This document shows positions 49,186-60,040 of a stretch of DNA of 64,000 nucleotides, piece after piece. Under the pieces are notes generated by a model. That model was not told the DNA's origin and made no database searches. It saw only the letters and a program-made list of their open reading frames with translations. The translations under genes and the position numbers were made by a program. How positions within the stretch are numbered: the stretch's first letter is position 1; each line of letters starts with the position of its first letter. The DNA is taken from the NCBI GenBank assembly GCA_011009095.1, contig VTPC01008544.1:1-64000 (forward strand), given 5' to 3'. Source of the DNA: Ignelater luminosus. Taxonomy: Eukaryota; Arthropoda; Insecta; Coleoptera; Elateridae.

Positions 49186-51545
49186 CGGGAAAAAGCTGGA
49201 AAAAAGTTCAAGGCCCGTTGCGGATGGCGGAAGATGTTCGATCCCGTAGCTCAAGTTGAAGACGAGGTGGTTCCAGCTGCACTTACCTTAATGAAAAGAA
49301 AAAGAAACCTTACACACACAAGAACTCTGGACAAATCCAAAAGATGTTCAAAATTAAGGGCGCCAGAAGCTGATGGTCATAGGGAACTAACGGCCAGCCC
49401 ACGCAGCTTCTCGTGGACCAACACCCTGTATATGGGTCCCTTACGGAACAACACCCTGTATGTGGGTGGCTCTACAAAATATCACCCTGTATAAAAATAG
49501 CTTATAAAACGTTTGCAAAGAACACTTCACTTTTTAAAGATAATTTTGCAATAAAACTTAACGCTTTGAACTCTTCAGTTTGAACACTTAAAATTTTATC
49601 ACAGGGATCAACTTGCTGTTTCCCTCGTTTTTAGTTATCAAAACAGATTATTTAAAACATTACTTACAAACGCTTATGTGCCAGTTACAACTAAAGGTAT
49701 AAAGCAAATAAAATATTAAATCCTAGAAATTTCTCTGGTCCTCCTGGTGATTCGTCTCATAGCTTACATTGTTGAACATCAACACAATTATATAAAATAA
49801 ACTCTTTTACCCTCTACGCTTTAATAAAGCAACAAAACTAAACTTTGCTATAATTTATTATCCTCAAGAAAATTAAATGTTTGAAATAAATGTATAAAAA
49901 AAGGATTAGCATTAAAACATGTAAGAAATAATAAAACATAACAAAAAAATTATACCTCAGGTATTCCACCCAAGAGGGGTAGAACTAGACTATAAATGAA
50001 TTAATAAAATTTCTTATTTTAAAAGAAAAGCCAAAAATTTATCATTTTCTGAATAAATGACAAAGAATTCCCAAATATAACTATGATCGACTGTATTTTA
50101 ATTTTTTTTTATAACAAACAAACGACTACTTCTAATGTGATTTCGAAACACAAACTATATTGTAAGATTACTATTGTCACCTATAAACGTTCAATATACA
50201 AGCTAACTAATTTATAAGAGTCGATAAAGATTTAGAACAAAAGGTTTTAATAAATCTTTCTAAAAGCGTTTTAACCTTATGCACACAACGTTCACATTAC
50301 ACATTAACAAAGTTTATAAATAAAAAAGATAATTCTTACATTCTATTCTTTTTCCTGGGTCTTTACTATTTTGAAATGGTATCGAAGGTTGATCAAGGCG
50401 CCCAAATACTACGTCGGGAAGATGACCGGAAACCTAGGCTGCAGGTTGTAATTAATCCAATATTCGCCGGGCTTTATTTATCACGTAGAACACTAACGAA
50501 TTCAAACGTCTTTTAACAATGGTTCTTAACGAACGGAGACTAGGCATTTAGTGTTCACTACGTCGTTTCTTCATCTTGAAGATACAACACAAGATATGGT
50601 TCTCTCACACAACGACAGTTCCCGATATAATTATTTAAACAACGAACAAAAGAAAGATATCGAGACTAAATGAGTTTGAATCATGGACGACAGAACGGTC
50701 TTACTTTACACATTCCTTTAACAGAGGACCGATTACGATGACATAATTCACCTTTTAGCGCAAAACTAGAAAGTTAATAGGTGTTTAACCTTTCTGCTTA
50801 TAAATTCACTTTTAGATCCGCCTAGCAAGGTGATATATTTAACCCCTCAGGAAGCCTTCTTTCGGGATTTACAAAAAACGCACCAATTACAACCACAAAA
50901 AAACTTATAGCAACTTAATATTGTAATAAACAGCGCACCGCTATCCCCCAAAGAGGCAGCTTGCCTTGTCAACAGCCCAGATTCGACTCTCTCGATCAAA
51001 CTTAAAATTTCCTGACGCAAAGCGTCTCATAAGAAAGATTCACAAGTCAGAGGTACACTATACCATAGAACAAAACACAGACGGTAAATTAAAAATGGAA
51101 AAGTGCCAATCGTTATTTTTCTAATTTAAAACGACCATTTATTCAGACACATCACAAGTAGTTCTTTCTGGCGACAGAACCTGAATATAAACAAGAATTC
51201 TCCGAATCAACACTAACAGAAAAATATACTACAGATCCATAAACAATTTCAAACTAGAATAAATTACGTTTTAACAATAAAATTACATATCGAATTACAT
51301 AGATGAAGCCTGAATAAAATATTCTCACAACAAAGAAATGATTTCGCCAACAATAAAAGAAACATAAAACAATTTGTTGAATACATTTTACGATAGAATA
51401 AAATAATGAATTTGTATGAAACTTAAACGAAATTTGAATTTAATACTTGAAATGCATCTGTAAATCCATTGAGTTCACAAAAAGAGATGGATCTACTTTT
51501 TTTCCATTATTTTTTAAAATGTCACACGAGTAGACAGAAGTTTAA
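49186..51545. repeat. Unclassified dispersed repeat, long copy (direct orientation)
   Basis: It aligns in the same orientation with 56222-57660. The first section (49186-49800 with 56222-56800) shares blocks such as GCTCAAGT-GAAGACG-GGTGGT, CCACGCAGCTTCTCGTG, TTACGGAACAACACCCTGTA and GCGTTTGCAA-GAACACTT. The last section (50985-51545 with about 57125-57660) shares TTAAAAATGGAAAA, AAACAATTT-TTGAATACATTTTA and ATTGAGTTCA. Identity is about 75-80% by eye. The middle (about 49900-50980) has no counterpart in the short copy, so either an insertion is here or a deletion is there. No conserved reading frame is evident; an 86-codon frame at 49234-49494 is broken in the other copy. Confidence 0.8.
49422..49493. 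repeat. Three-unit ~30-bp array of CACCCTGTATA
   Basis: CACCCTGTA starts at 49422, 49452 and 49483, a spacing of 30 and 31 bp. The array is preserved in the second repeat copy at 56463, 56493 and 56524 with the same spacing, so it is an original part of the element. Confidence 0.8.
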
Positions 51546-52562
51546 TACACTCACGGATACAACTGACTGCGTAAGTTCAGATTTTGTATTATAATGTAAA
51601 TTTTGTCGTTTTCTTAGGAAATCGAATTGGCTTGTAATAGTTTGATAAGTTAGCTCTACGTAAACCTTTATAACGTTCAAATATATTAGCCTGTTGGACA
51701 TTATATCAAATGACAAACTGCTGAATCAAGAGTTTTGTGTTAGGAAATTTTTCAGTAATGCTAAAGCGTATGAACCATGCCAAATAGCAGAGGCGACGAT
51801 CTGATTGCGCGGAGGCAAAATATAGAAAGATCTGATAAGTAGGACAGAGCTCTATAACGCAAATACATTATTTGTTTATTTGAGATAATATTTTGTTAAA
51901 TTGGACACCAAATTATGAGGTCGACGGATACTAAATTAAATTAGTCTTGTTTACTTTGTTTATCTAAGTTACATTTACTAAAAAAGTCAGCTCTTCTCAT
52001 TTGTTTGTGAATTAGTTTAAATGTTGTACACATTTGTTTGTTTAGTTTATAACGCGATTACAAGTGAATGTTACACAGATTATTTTATGTAACAAATTCT
52101 TCACTTTTATTTTGTTGACAATATGTATTTGTTAACGTGTATTCGGTGTTTAAAGCTTATGCTTGGAGTATCTATATTACAAAGTATCTTGTAGTAAAGG
52201 AAGCTTTGATATACCAGGTGTACCATTGAGTTTACTTGTTTTAAGGCCAAGGATAGCATTAACGAATCTCGCAAATTTACCACAAAGTCCGTATAGTTGG
52301 CTTATGGCGAGGCTATGCTATTTAGGAACAGTTTACTATTGTCATTGGCGCCCATTGATTTGACTAATATCCCTACCTTGTTATCTAAAAGAGTGAGCTC
52401 CCTACCGAATTTACTGCCGAACCACTTCGTAACTGGCTTGCCGAGATAGCCAAATGTCATGTCAATTTTAACATTAACGTAAATTATCGTTTCTGGGTCT
52501 TCAATTCCAGCTTGTGTTGAATTAGAGTGTGAATTTTGATAAATAAACAAGTAGTTAGATTT
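51546..52562. other. AT-rich spacer before the mariner element
   Basis: Nothing recognised. Confidence 0.5.
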
Positions 52563-52564
52563 TA

Positions 52565-53854
52565 CGAGGGTGGTCTGAAAAGTTTCCGACCTCAACGTGA
52601 AGATGGCAGCACTCGTAAATAAAAGCTACTGAATTTCGTTGATCAACTGTTGACAGTTACTCAAAAAAGTTTCAGCCATTTTGGACGCGCAGTTTTTATG
52701 TAACAGTCGTTTGAGTGAGTTGATGTGAGTTTTTTTGTGAAAATGGACAAAATCGAGTATCGAGCTGTCATTAAATATTTGTTTTTGAAAGGCAATACGC
52801 CTTCGCAAATAAAAGATGAGTTGGATTATGTGTATGGGGACTCTGCACCATCATTTACCACAGTGAAATTTTGGGCTGCTGAATTTAAACGTGGTCGTAA
52901 GAGCTTGGGAGACGATGAACGTTCGGGACGTCCAGAAACTGCAACTACCGACGAAAACATCGCCAAAGTTCACCAAATGGTGCTAGACGACCGCCGAATT
53001 AAAGTGAGAGAGATAGCAGAGGTTATGAACATGTCAAAAGAACGTGTTTGTCACATATTAAATCAACATTTAGGCATGAGAAAGCTGTCCGCACGTTGGG
53101 TGCCGCGTTTGCTCACGTTAAGCCAAAAACGTGTTCGAATGAATATTTCCAACGCTCTTTTGGTGCAGTTTAGGCGAAATAAATCCGAGTTTTGGCGCCG
53201 ATTAATTACTGTAGATGAAACTTGGATACACCATTATACGCCCGAAACAAAACTACAGTCCGAACAGTAGACTGCAAAGGGGGAACCGGCTCCAAAAAAA
53301 GCAAAAACTGTTTTTTCGGCTGGGAAAGTGATGGCGGCTGTTTTTTGGGATAGTCATGGAGTTATTTTAATCGATTATCTTCAAAAAGGAAAAACCATTA
53401 CAGGAGCATACTATGCATCATTACTTGACAAGCTGAAGGCAGAACTTGCAAAAAAACGGCCACATTTGCAGAAAAAGAAAATCCTGTTTCACCAAGACAA
53501 CGCACCGTCTCACACCTCAGCGGTTGCCATGGCGAAAATCCACGAATTACGGTTTGAACTGCTTGATCATCCGCCTTACCCACCAGATCTAGCCCCAAGC
53601 GACTTCTTTTTGTTCCCTTATCTAAAAATTGCGCTCGGAGGACAAAGATTTTCGTCAAATGAAGAGGCAATCACCTTCGTGAACAATTATTTTGCAGAGA
53701 AAAATGCCGAGTACTATTTGGATGGGTTACAGAGATGGGAGCATCGCTGGGAGAAGTGTGTAGAGTTACAAGACTATGTTGAAAAATAAAAAAAAATTTT
53801 CAGAAGAAATGTCTTGTATCTTTGTTAGGTCGGAAACTTTTCAGACCACCCTCG
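52565..53854 (+). mobile_element. Full-length mariner transposon (1290 bp)
   Basis: The 28-bp terminal inverted repeats are perfect (52565-52592 and 53827-53854; start CGAGGGTGGTCTGAAAAG). TA flanks both sides (52563-52564 and 53855-53856). One transposase gene fills the interior and is open except for a single stop. Perfect TIRs and near-intact coding make it by far the youngest insertion in the window. It sits between the two copies of the unclassified repeat. Confidence 0.97.
52743..53789 (+). pseudogene. Mariner transposase with one in-frame stop
   Basis: I take ATG 52743 as start because MDKIEYRAVIKYLFLKG is the usual mariner N-terminus; the frame gives 348 codons before TAA 53787-53789, the usual length. 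Two HTH motifs lie in residues about 1-110 (FLKGNTPSQIKDEL and REIAEVMNMSKERVCHIL), joined by DDERSGRPETATTDENI. Catalytic residues are D158 (VDETWIHHYTPE), D252 (HQDNAPSH) and D287 (APSDFF). With 34 residues between the last two, this is the mariner DD34D triad. The only break is codon 176, TAG at 53268-53270, where this family normally has Trp (TGG); the frame is unchanged on both sides. The WVPRLLT signature is present. The stop separates D158 from D252, so the copy cannot make active transposase by itself. Confidence 0.95.
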
Positions 53855-56221
53855 TAGAAAACTAGTCTTTAACGTTAGTTAAAAGGAACATGTAATGCTA
53901 ACCTATTACTAAATTCAAAATCATTATCAGGTTTGATTCAGATTTATTTATGTTATACTTTATTCAAATTAACACCTCTTAGTAACATGAGCTTTTCATT
54001 TACTTTGCATTACTTTTACATTAAAAATCCTATACACATAAAAGGCATAAAAAGTCAGATAATGATTATGCATGTGCTTGATATAAGCTGTAAATTCCTG
54101 GAACTAATTTGAATATCAGCACTCATAGTAACTACTTTATATGCAACAATTTGCCGCGTTGCACAAAATAAACTTTGTTTGAAAAAAGAACTAACCTTTC
54201 ATCAATATTAAACAACTCTGTTTTATGCAGACTGAAGAATACTAATAAAATTCGCACACTACACAAAAATGTCAGTGTAAATTTTACAAAAAACGAAAAC
54301 AAAGAGGCTAAACTGGAAGTAACATAAAAAATTGTTGTAGGTCTCCAACGTCTTTTATTATTAAATAATTGACAAATGGAACGAAAACTTCTAGAGATAA
54401 AAATATATTTCCGTTTAAAGAAGCCTTTCGGGGAATATACATCTTTTTTAGAATTTGTACCTTTTGATAGTATTACTGTTAGGGCGTATTATTCTTGCCA
54501 TTTAAAGTGTTTTAAAACTCGGTTTAATTATTAAATTATTGTAAGTGCACTATGTATGTTAGTAAAAATATGAATTTGAATCGTTGCATTCAACTTTTAA
54601 GTAAAAGCGCAATTCCTTATAAATGTCCATTATCCTTTTTTACAATATTATCACGTGTTCTCATAAGCTATAAAAGCTTCAAAGTTAGGTAAAGAATAAC
54701 CTAATACACATAAATCAACTATAGCCTGCATGAAAGAGATTGAAATAGCTTATACTTCGGGAACTTTTAGAATATTAAAGGGCTGAAAAATTGCCCATTC
54801 TCAGGCAGTTCTCTAGGTTAACTAAAATTTAAACGATCGCGCTATTTACTATGTTTAATCAAAACTAATTTATGTACTAGACGATATGTACCTTACCTCA
54901 GATCTATTTTCATCAATTTGAACTTAAATATTATGTATGAATATACGTATGAACTTAGTACAAATTTGCCTGATGTTTGGAATTTAAATATTAAATATCT
55001 AAAATTTCTGTAATTAAAACAATCTAGCAAAGCTTAGAATTTACAAATGATTTTCAAATAGAGCTATGTTAGCATTATACATAAGTTATTCAAGCCTAAG
55101 TTGTACAAAAAACTAAATAAACTAATCTAGGAAAACTAAATACTCCGAATGTATGCTACTAAAGTGAGGAATTTAATTCTATATTCTCATGGGAGTTTAA
55201 TTCTTATAAGATCAAAGAATTAACTTTCCTAATTGAAATTTTAACACGATCCATTGAATTTATTTAAATGTTACTCTGGAACAGCGACTAATGACTCCAG
55301 TTTGTTATATAAATATTTTCTAATCCCTATATAAACATAAATGTTTTAGTGTCAAGCAAAAACATATTCTAGCAGAAAATTTATACATTACAAGGGTTAT
55401 TACATTGTGGTTGTCTTATGTCTATGACTACAAGCAAAGATGAACTATATTGATTTAATAATGAACTATATATTTCGAATACAAATGATTTCCTAGGTTT
55501 CGCTTCGTTTTAAGTTTATCATGGCTAGCTCTTACGGTTGTTTTAAGTGTAGCTAAGGAAAGTAGTGAATATTACTACTTAATTCCCAAATAGCTACTAG
55601 GACTGTACAAAGCTCATAAACAAAGCTTTAAGTTGATAATTAATTTTAAATCAATTTATATGGCAAGTTTTATCAGATTTACGTTATTATGTTGATTCTT
55701 TGACCGTGTCTTTGACAAATGCTTTGCTTTTGCTGAATGCTATATGAAACTATCCCAGAAAGTACTGTTAGACCTCTGCTGTCCAGGAGAAAATCTTCTC
55801 ATATAAATGCAGGAACTCCAGCCTGGAGTTTGTAATTTGATTAGAAATTTTCCAAACAAAAGTAGATATATAGGGAACCAATAAATTTAGAGAAACAACA
55901 ATCTGCCGTTGACACAAGTTAACCTTTAGGTTATAACGGCAAGGAACAAAGTATCACGAGATTCTTGCAATTTTCTCGAGTTCTTTCAAAATCTTTCTTT
56001 TTCCAAAAGACAATCGATCCTTCCTTCTTACAACACTAGCTTGATTTTGAACCAATATCAAAACATGCCATGCGGAAAAAAGTTGGTAAAGTGTATGTAT
56101 CCGTTCTATTATTCTATAATCTATCACTGATATAAATAAAATAATGCAAAGAAAATTATATTGCAAAAATAATAAATAAATTACAAATAGAAAGAGCAAA
56201 TAGCTAAACATATTGTAGACT
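53855..56221. other. AT-rich DNA without a recognised gene
   Basis: About 2.4 kb. An 85-codon minus-strand frame at 55954-56211 has a basic C-terminal part but no known motif. Nothing assigned. Confidence 0.45.
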
Positions 56222-56462
56222 TTGTAACTGGAAAAAGTTGCTAAAGAAGCATAATGCCCATCATGAATGTCGGAAAATGTTCAAGTCTATCGCTCAAGTC
56301 GAAGACGGGGTGGTCCTAGCTAAACTTACCTTAAAAAAGGAAAAAGAAAGCTTACACAACCAAAAACTCTTGACAAGTTCAAAAGATGTTTATAATTAAA
56401 GCCGCCAGAAACTGAAAGCCATAGGAAACCACGGGTAGTCCACGCAGCTTCTCGTGAAGAAA

Positions 56463-56534
56463 CACCCTGAATGTGGATCCTTTACGGAACAACACCCTGT
56501 ATACCAGTGGCTCTGTAAATCATCACCCTGTATA
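56463..56534. repeat. Second CACCCTGTATA array
   Basis: CACCCTGAA (56463), CACCCTGTATA (56493) and CACCCTGTATA (56524): the same three units and spacing as in the long copy. The first unit carries a T-to-A change. Confidence 0.8.
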
Positions 56535-56899
56535 CAGATAATTTTATGAAGCGTTTGCAATGAACACTTTACTTTAAAAAGATAAATTTTGCAATGATCT
56601 ACTTAACGCTGTGAACTCTTCAATTTTACCTTTAAAATCTTAAAAATGGAGTCAGATTAATGCTCCCCATTACTTACCAAAACGATATAAATTAAATAAA
56701 ATAATAAATCTTAGAAATTCTGCTGGTCTTGTGGTGATTCATCTGACAGTTTACATTATTAAACAACACACAATTACACAGTAAGCGGCTAAATTATGAA
56801 ATAAATTAAATAAAACATAAATAATTTTTTTTTATAAAAACACCGAGACACGTCTATTTTATTTTGTTTTTTGCCGTTTTTCGCGTGCATCCGATTTTG

Positions 56900-56961
56900 T
56901 ACAGGGTGATTCTAAAAAGCTGCACGAAAAAAAATAAATTTTTTAAATAGAACACCCTGTA
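56900..56961. repeat. 62-bp unit bounded by inverted TACAGGGTG / CACCCTGTA
   Basis: TACAGGGTG (56900-56908) and CACCCTGTA (56953-56961) are exact reverse complements bordering an AT-rich centre. It uses the same core as the three-unit arrays but in an inverted pair, as at the ends of a short element. Confidence 0.65.
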
Positions 56962-57660
56962 TATTTTTACAGATTTGGATAAAACCTTGTCTCACAAATA
57001 CAATAATGTAGACATTGATGGGTTTATCTTTAATAATAACGGAGATATAGTCAAGAGTGCTCAATGAACAGAAGGCAGGGAAATAAGTTTAATACATTAA
57101 GAACAAACGAATAAATTAAATTAACCAAGTCCAACTCTCTCTAGAAACTCTAAATAATCTTACACATGGCAAATTTGATACAATAAAAGAAGCTGGTTAA
57201 TACACTGTACTACGGAACGAAACACAAATGATGCATTAAAAATGGAAAATTACCAAACGTAATTATTCCTATTTGATACGGCCTTTTATAAAAACATATT
57301 TCAGCATTTCTTCCAGCAGACCAAGCCTAAATATAAATAAACTTTTCCCCGAAGGGATAATGACATAAAATATAAAATAAACATAAACATATAAACAATC
57401 TTGAGTTAGAGTGAAGCACGTTTTACTAATAAAAATTGCAGATTAAATTTCATAAATGAAACCTAAATAAAACTTCCTCACCTGAAACAATTTATTAAAT
57501 ACATTTTAAATAAATAATTAATTTGATTGAAATGCAAATACGCAAATGAAATGTTAAATTTAATGCTTGAAATGCACACAAAGATCTATTGAGTTCAGGA
57601 AAAAAGGTAGCTCTGCGCATAATTTCCATTGACATTTAAAATAACGTTGCAACTTGCAAT

Positions 57661-58213
57661 ATGTAGATGTTACACAGAATATGTGAAATTGTGCAAATAT
57701 CTTGCTTGTCCAAAATTCATTCGTGATTATTTTATTATGTGTCTGCATTGCAAGATCTGGGTGTATTGCTGACTTGGCACCTTTTTTCTTTTTACTTTTA
57801 TGTAAGCAAGTGATACCGCACTTAGTTCAGATTTAAATGTTTTTTTTCATTCTCTTCTAAAACTATTCCGACAAGGTTGGCTGAATCACCTATGGCCTAG
57901 TACCTATACCTATAATTTTGTTCATTGCTATATTGATGTAATAGGTAAAGTTCTGGATGCCTATTTCATGTAATCGATTTTACGAAATACGCAAAATTCT
58001 GTTTATTTCGTGTATTAGGCAATTTCACATAATCTGTGTAATTAACATATATAAATTTAATACGCAGCGAGTCAACGCGCTTTTTATAGATATACGTACG
58101 ATAAGCTATAACTTCTTACCTAAAATTGTAAACGATCATAAACCAAAAGCAAAAATAAAATGAAACAAGTAAAAAATTTAATTATAGTTTAACGAAATAA
58201 TATGATAGTACAG
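57661..58213. other. AT-rich spacer
   Basis: Nothing recognised. Confidence 0.5.
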
Positions 58214-58236
58214 GATACGTATTTGAAACGACCTTT

Positions 58237-58640
58237 ACCGATCTGCTTGAGCGATGAAAAGTATTTTTTATGAAATAAAATATGTTAAAAAAAGTGTCGG
58301 TGATGGGTTGCTTAAAGAAATATGTTCAAGGCTATGTTTAATTAAAAATTCAATAATTAATTTTTTTTCATTACTTCAACGACTTGCTTGAGCAAAAAAT
58401 TAAATGCCAATTGAAAGTATGAATCCTGTAGAATATGCCAACGTTAGGTTGCCTACCTTTTTCTGTTTAGAACTATTGGGTTGCTAAGTTTAAACAGATG
58501 AATCGAAAGTAGTACCTTCACTGATCTACTTGAGTAATAAATTTAAATCAAAATAAAGATAATTTTACTGCGAACACGATGATATAAGGTTGCCTGCGAA
58601 AAACCGTTCAAGAATCCCGGTTGCCAGGGTTTAAAGTTGA
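58237..58640. repeat. Three 141-bp subrepeats in the left foldback arm
   Basis: The marker CTTGAGC/T occurs at 58246, 58387 and 58529, and GGTTGC at 58306, 58447 and 58588: spacings of 141, 142, 141 and 141 bp. Other shared pieces are (A)CGACTTGCTTGAG-like starts and GTTTAAAC/GTTTAAAG-like blocks. Units diverge strongly from one another, while the two arms resemble each other closely, so the subrepeats are older than the present arm pair or the arms have been homogenised. Confidence 0.75.
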
Positions 58641-58917
58641 AAAATTTATGCGTGTGAAGATGTGCAAGAGAGAGAGAGTCAATGCGTACTATCCAGTGCA
58701 ATAGAAAAGGAAGCAACATAGCAGCTGTACGCGCTATGTTTGCCGCCTAAAAACGACTGCGCATGCACTTTGCAAGTAAAAGTTATACCATTAATGAATG
58801 GAAAGCGTCATTTCGGAGCCGATGATTCATTATAGTAAAAGTAATAGCCTGCTTCGGAGGAGAAAAACGTGCAGCGTATTATTTTTTGTTATTGTCGGTA
58901 AATTATAATTAAAAAAA

Positions 58918-59049
58918 ATGGTGAAAAAGTGTTTCTTGTGTCACTCGAAAGAGTCGGTTCTGGATTTTGACAAAGAAACTTTCGACAACTGTTTATTGAA
59001 GTTGGAATTTCGGAAAATCAAAAACTTTAAATACAATGACGTGTTTTAA
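58918..59049 (+). CDS. 43-codon Cys-containing ORF inside the foldback element
   Basis: The frame runs from ATG 58918 to TAA 59047-59049. The protein begins MVKKCFLCHSKESVLDFDKE and ends RKIKNFKYNDVF. It has a C-x2-C pair at residues 5 and 8 and another Cys near residue 25. The start resembles the N-terminal zinc-binding segment of some long arthropod transposon-encoded proteins (from memory, low certainty). The A-rich stretch before the ATG, AATAAA just after the stop and a second AATAAA around 59315 look like a transcription unit. It may be the truncated first exon of a formerly autonomous gene, or a small protein in its own right. Confidence 0.4.
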   Translation: MVKKCFLCHSKESVLDFDKETFDNCLLKLEFRKIKNFKYNDVF

Positions 59050-59434
59050 TAAAAGCCTCTGATTCTAATGTTTTAATAATTTTATTGGGCAATATGCACA
59101 AAATTGCAGAATCTCAAATTTGGCTCGTAAATTCAGTAAAAAAAAAACAGCAAATTAAATAATAACAAAATTTTCAAATGTATTTAATTCAATAATTAAA
59201 AGACTATAGACTATTATTATTAACAGTATTACCTCAATTATGTATTTGTATTGTAAACTTTGGTTTGTTATTCATTGTGTATTTATACGTTTGTTTATTT
59301 GCATGTAGTCTGTTAATAAAATAAATTTAATTTTCATGAAAAGTATATATGACTATCATGTTTTTAAATGAATATTTAAAAGTCATTTTTATAATTTAAT
59401 ATTTAATGCATATTTTTGGAGTATATTGGCAGTT

Positions 59435-60040
59435 GCTCCGAAACGACGCTTCACATTCACTAATGGTATGCGTTTCACTCGCAAAGAGCATGCGCAGTCT
59501 CGTTCAGGCGGCAGACATTGCGCGTGCAGCTGCTATGTTGCTTCCTTTTCTATCACACTGGATAGTACGCATTGACTCTCTCTCTCTCGCACATCTTCAC
59601 ACGCATACATTTTTCAACTTTAAACCCTGGCAACCGGGATTCTTAAACGGTTTTTCGCAGGCAACCTTATATCATCGTGTTCGCAATAAAATTATCTTTA
59701 TTTTGATATAAAATTTATACTCAAGTAGATCAGTGAAGGCACTACTTTCGATTCATCTGTTTAAACTTGGCAACCCAATAGTTCTAAAGAGAAAAAGGTA
59801 GGCAACCTAACGTTGGCATATTCTACAAGATTCATACTTTCGATTGGCATTTAATTTGTTGCTCAAGCAAGTCGGCGAAGTAATGAAAAAAAATTAGTTG
59901 TTGAATTTTTAATTAAACATAACCTTGAACATATTTCTTTAGACAACCCATAACCAACACTTTTTTTAACATATTTTATTTCATAAAAAATACTTTTCAT
60001 CGCTCAAGCAAGTCGGTAAAGGTCGTTTCAAATACGTATC
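59435..60040. repeat. Right foldback arm
   Basis: Mirror image of 58214-58819, including the AG/CT microsatellite run (58668-58678 on the left, CTCTCTCTCTC around 59578 on the right) and the subrepeats. The 101-codon frame inside (59406-59711) is open only because of this repeat and is not a gene. Confidence 0.88.

Larger units (their letters stand above)
56222..57660. repeat. Unclassified dispersed repeat, short copy (direct orientation)
   Basis: This is the partner of 49186-51545, about 7 kb downstream in the same orientation. Upstream homology begins abruptly at GTAACTGGAAAAAG in this copy, and the region before it does not match. Downstream homology ends near 57660. The central part of the long copy is absent; instead there is a 62-bp unit bounded by TACAGGGTG and CACCCTGTA. 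Both copies are too diverged to be a recent duplication. Confidence 0.8.
58214..60040. mobile_element. Foldback element with two 606-bp arms
   Basis: The left arm 58214-58819 and the reverse complement of 59435-60040 align along their full length with about 90% identity by eye, and the two arms have equal length. Outer ends begin GATACGTATTTGAAACGACC; inner ends finish CGGAGC. Each arm contains three tandem subrepeats of about 141 bp. The 615-bp centre is unique and carries a 43-codon ORF. Long TIRs built from tandem subrepeats are the defining trait of Foldback (FB)-type elements. No exact target duplication was found, although ATAGT occurs at both outer sides in inverted order. Confidence 0.88.

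Noticed and set aside
52725-52742. Upstream GTG start for the mariner transposase
   Set aside because: Eukaryotic translation uses ATG, and the family N-terminus begins at ATG 52743.
53398-53670. Minus-strand 90-codon frame in mariner
   Set aside because: Antisense shadow of the transposase.
59406-59711. 101-codon ORF
   Set aside because: It lies almost wholly in the right foldback arm and its mirror copy is not open in the same way; a product of repeat sequence.
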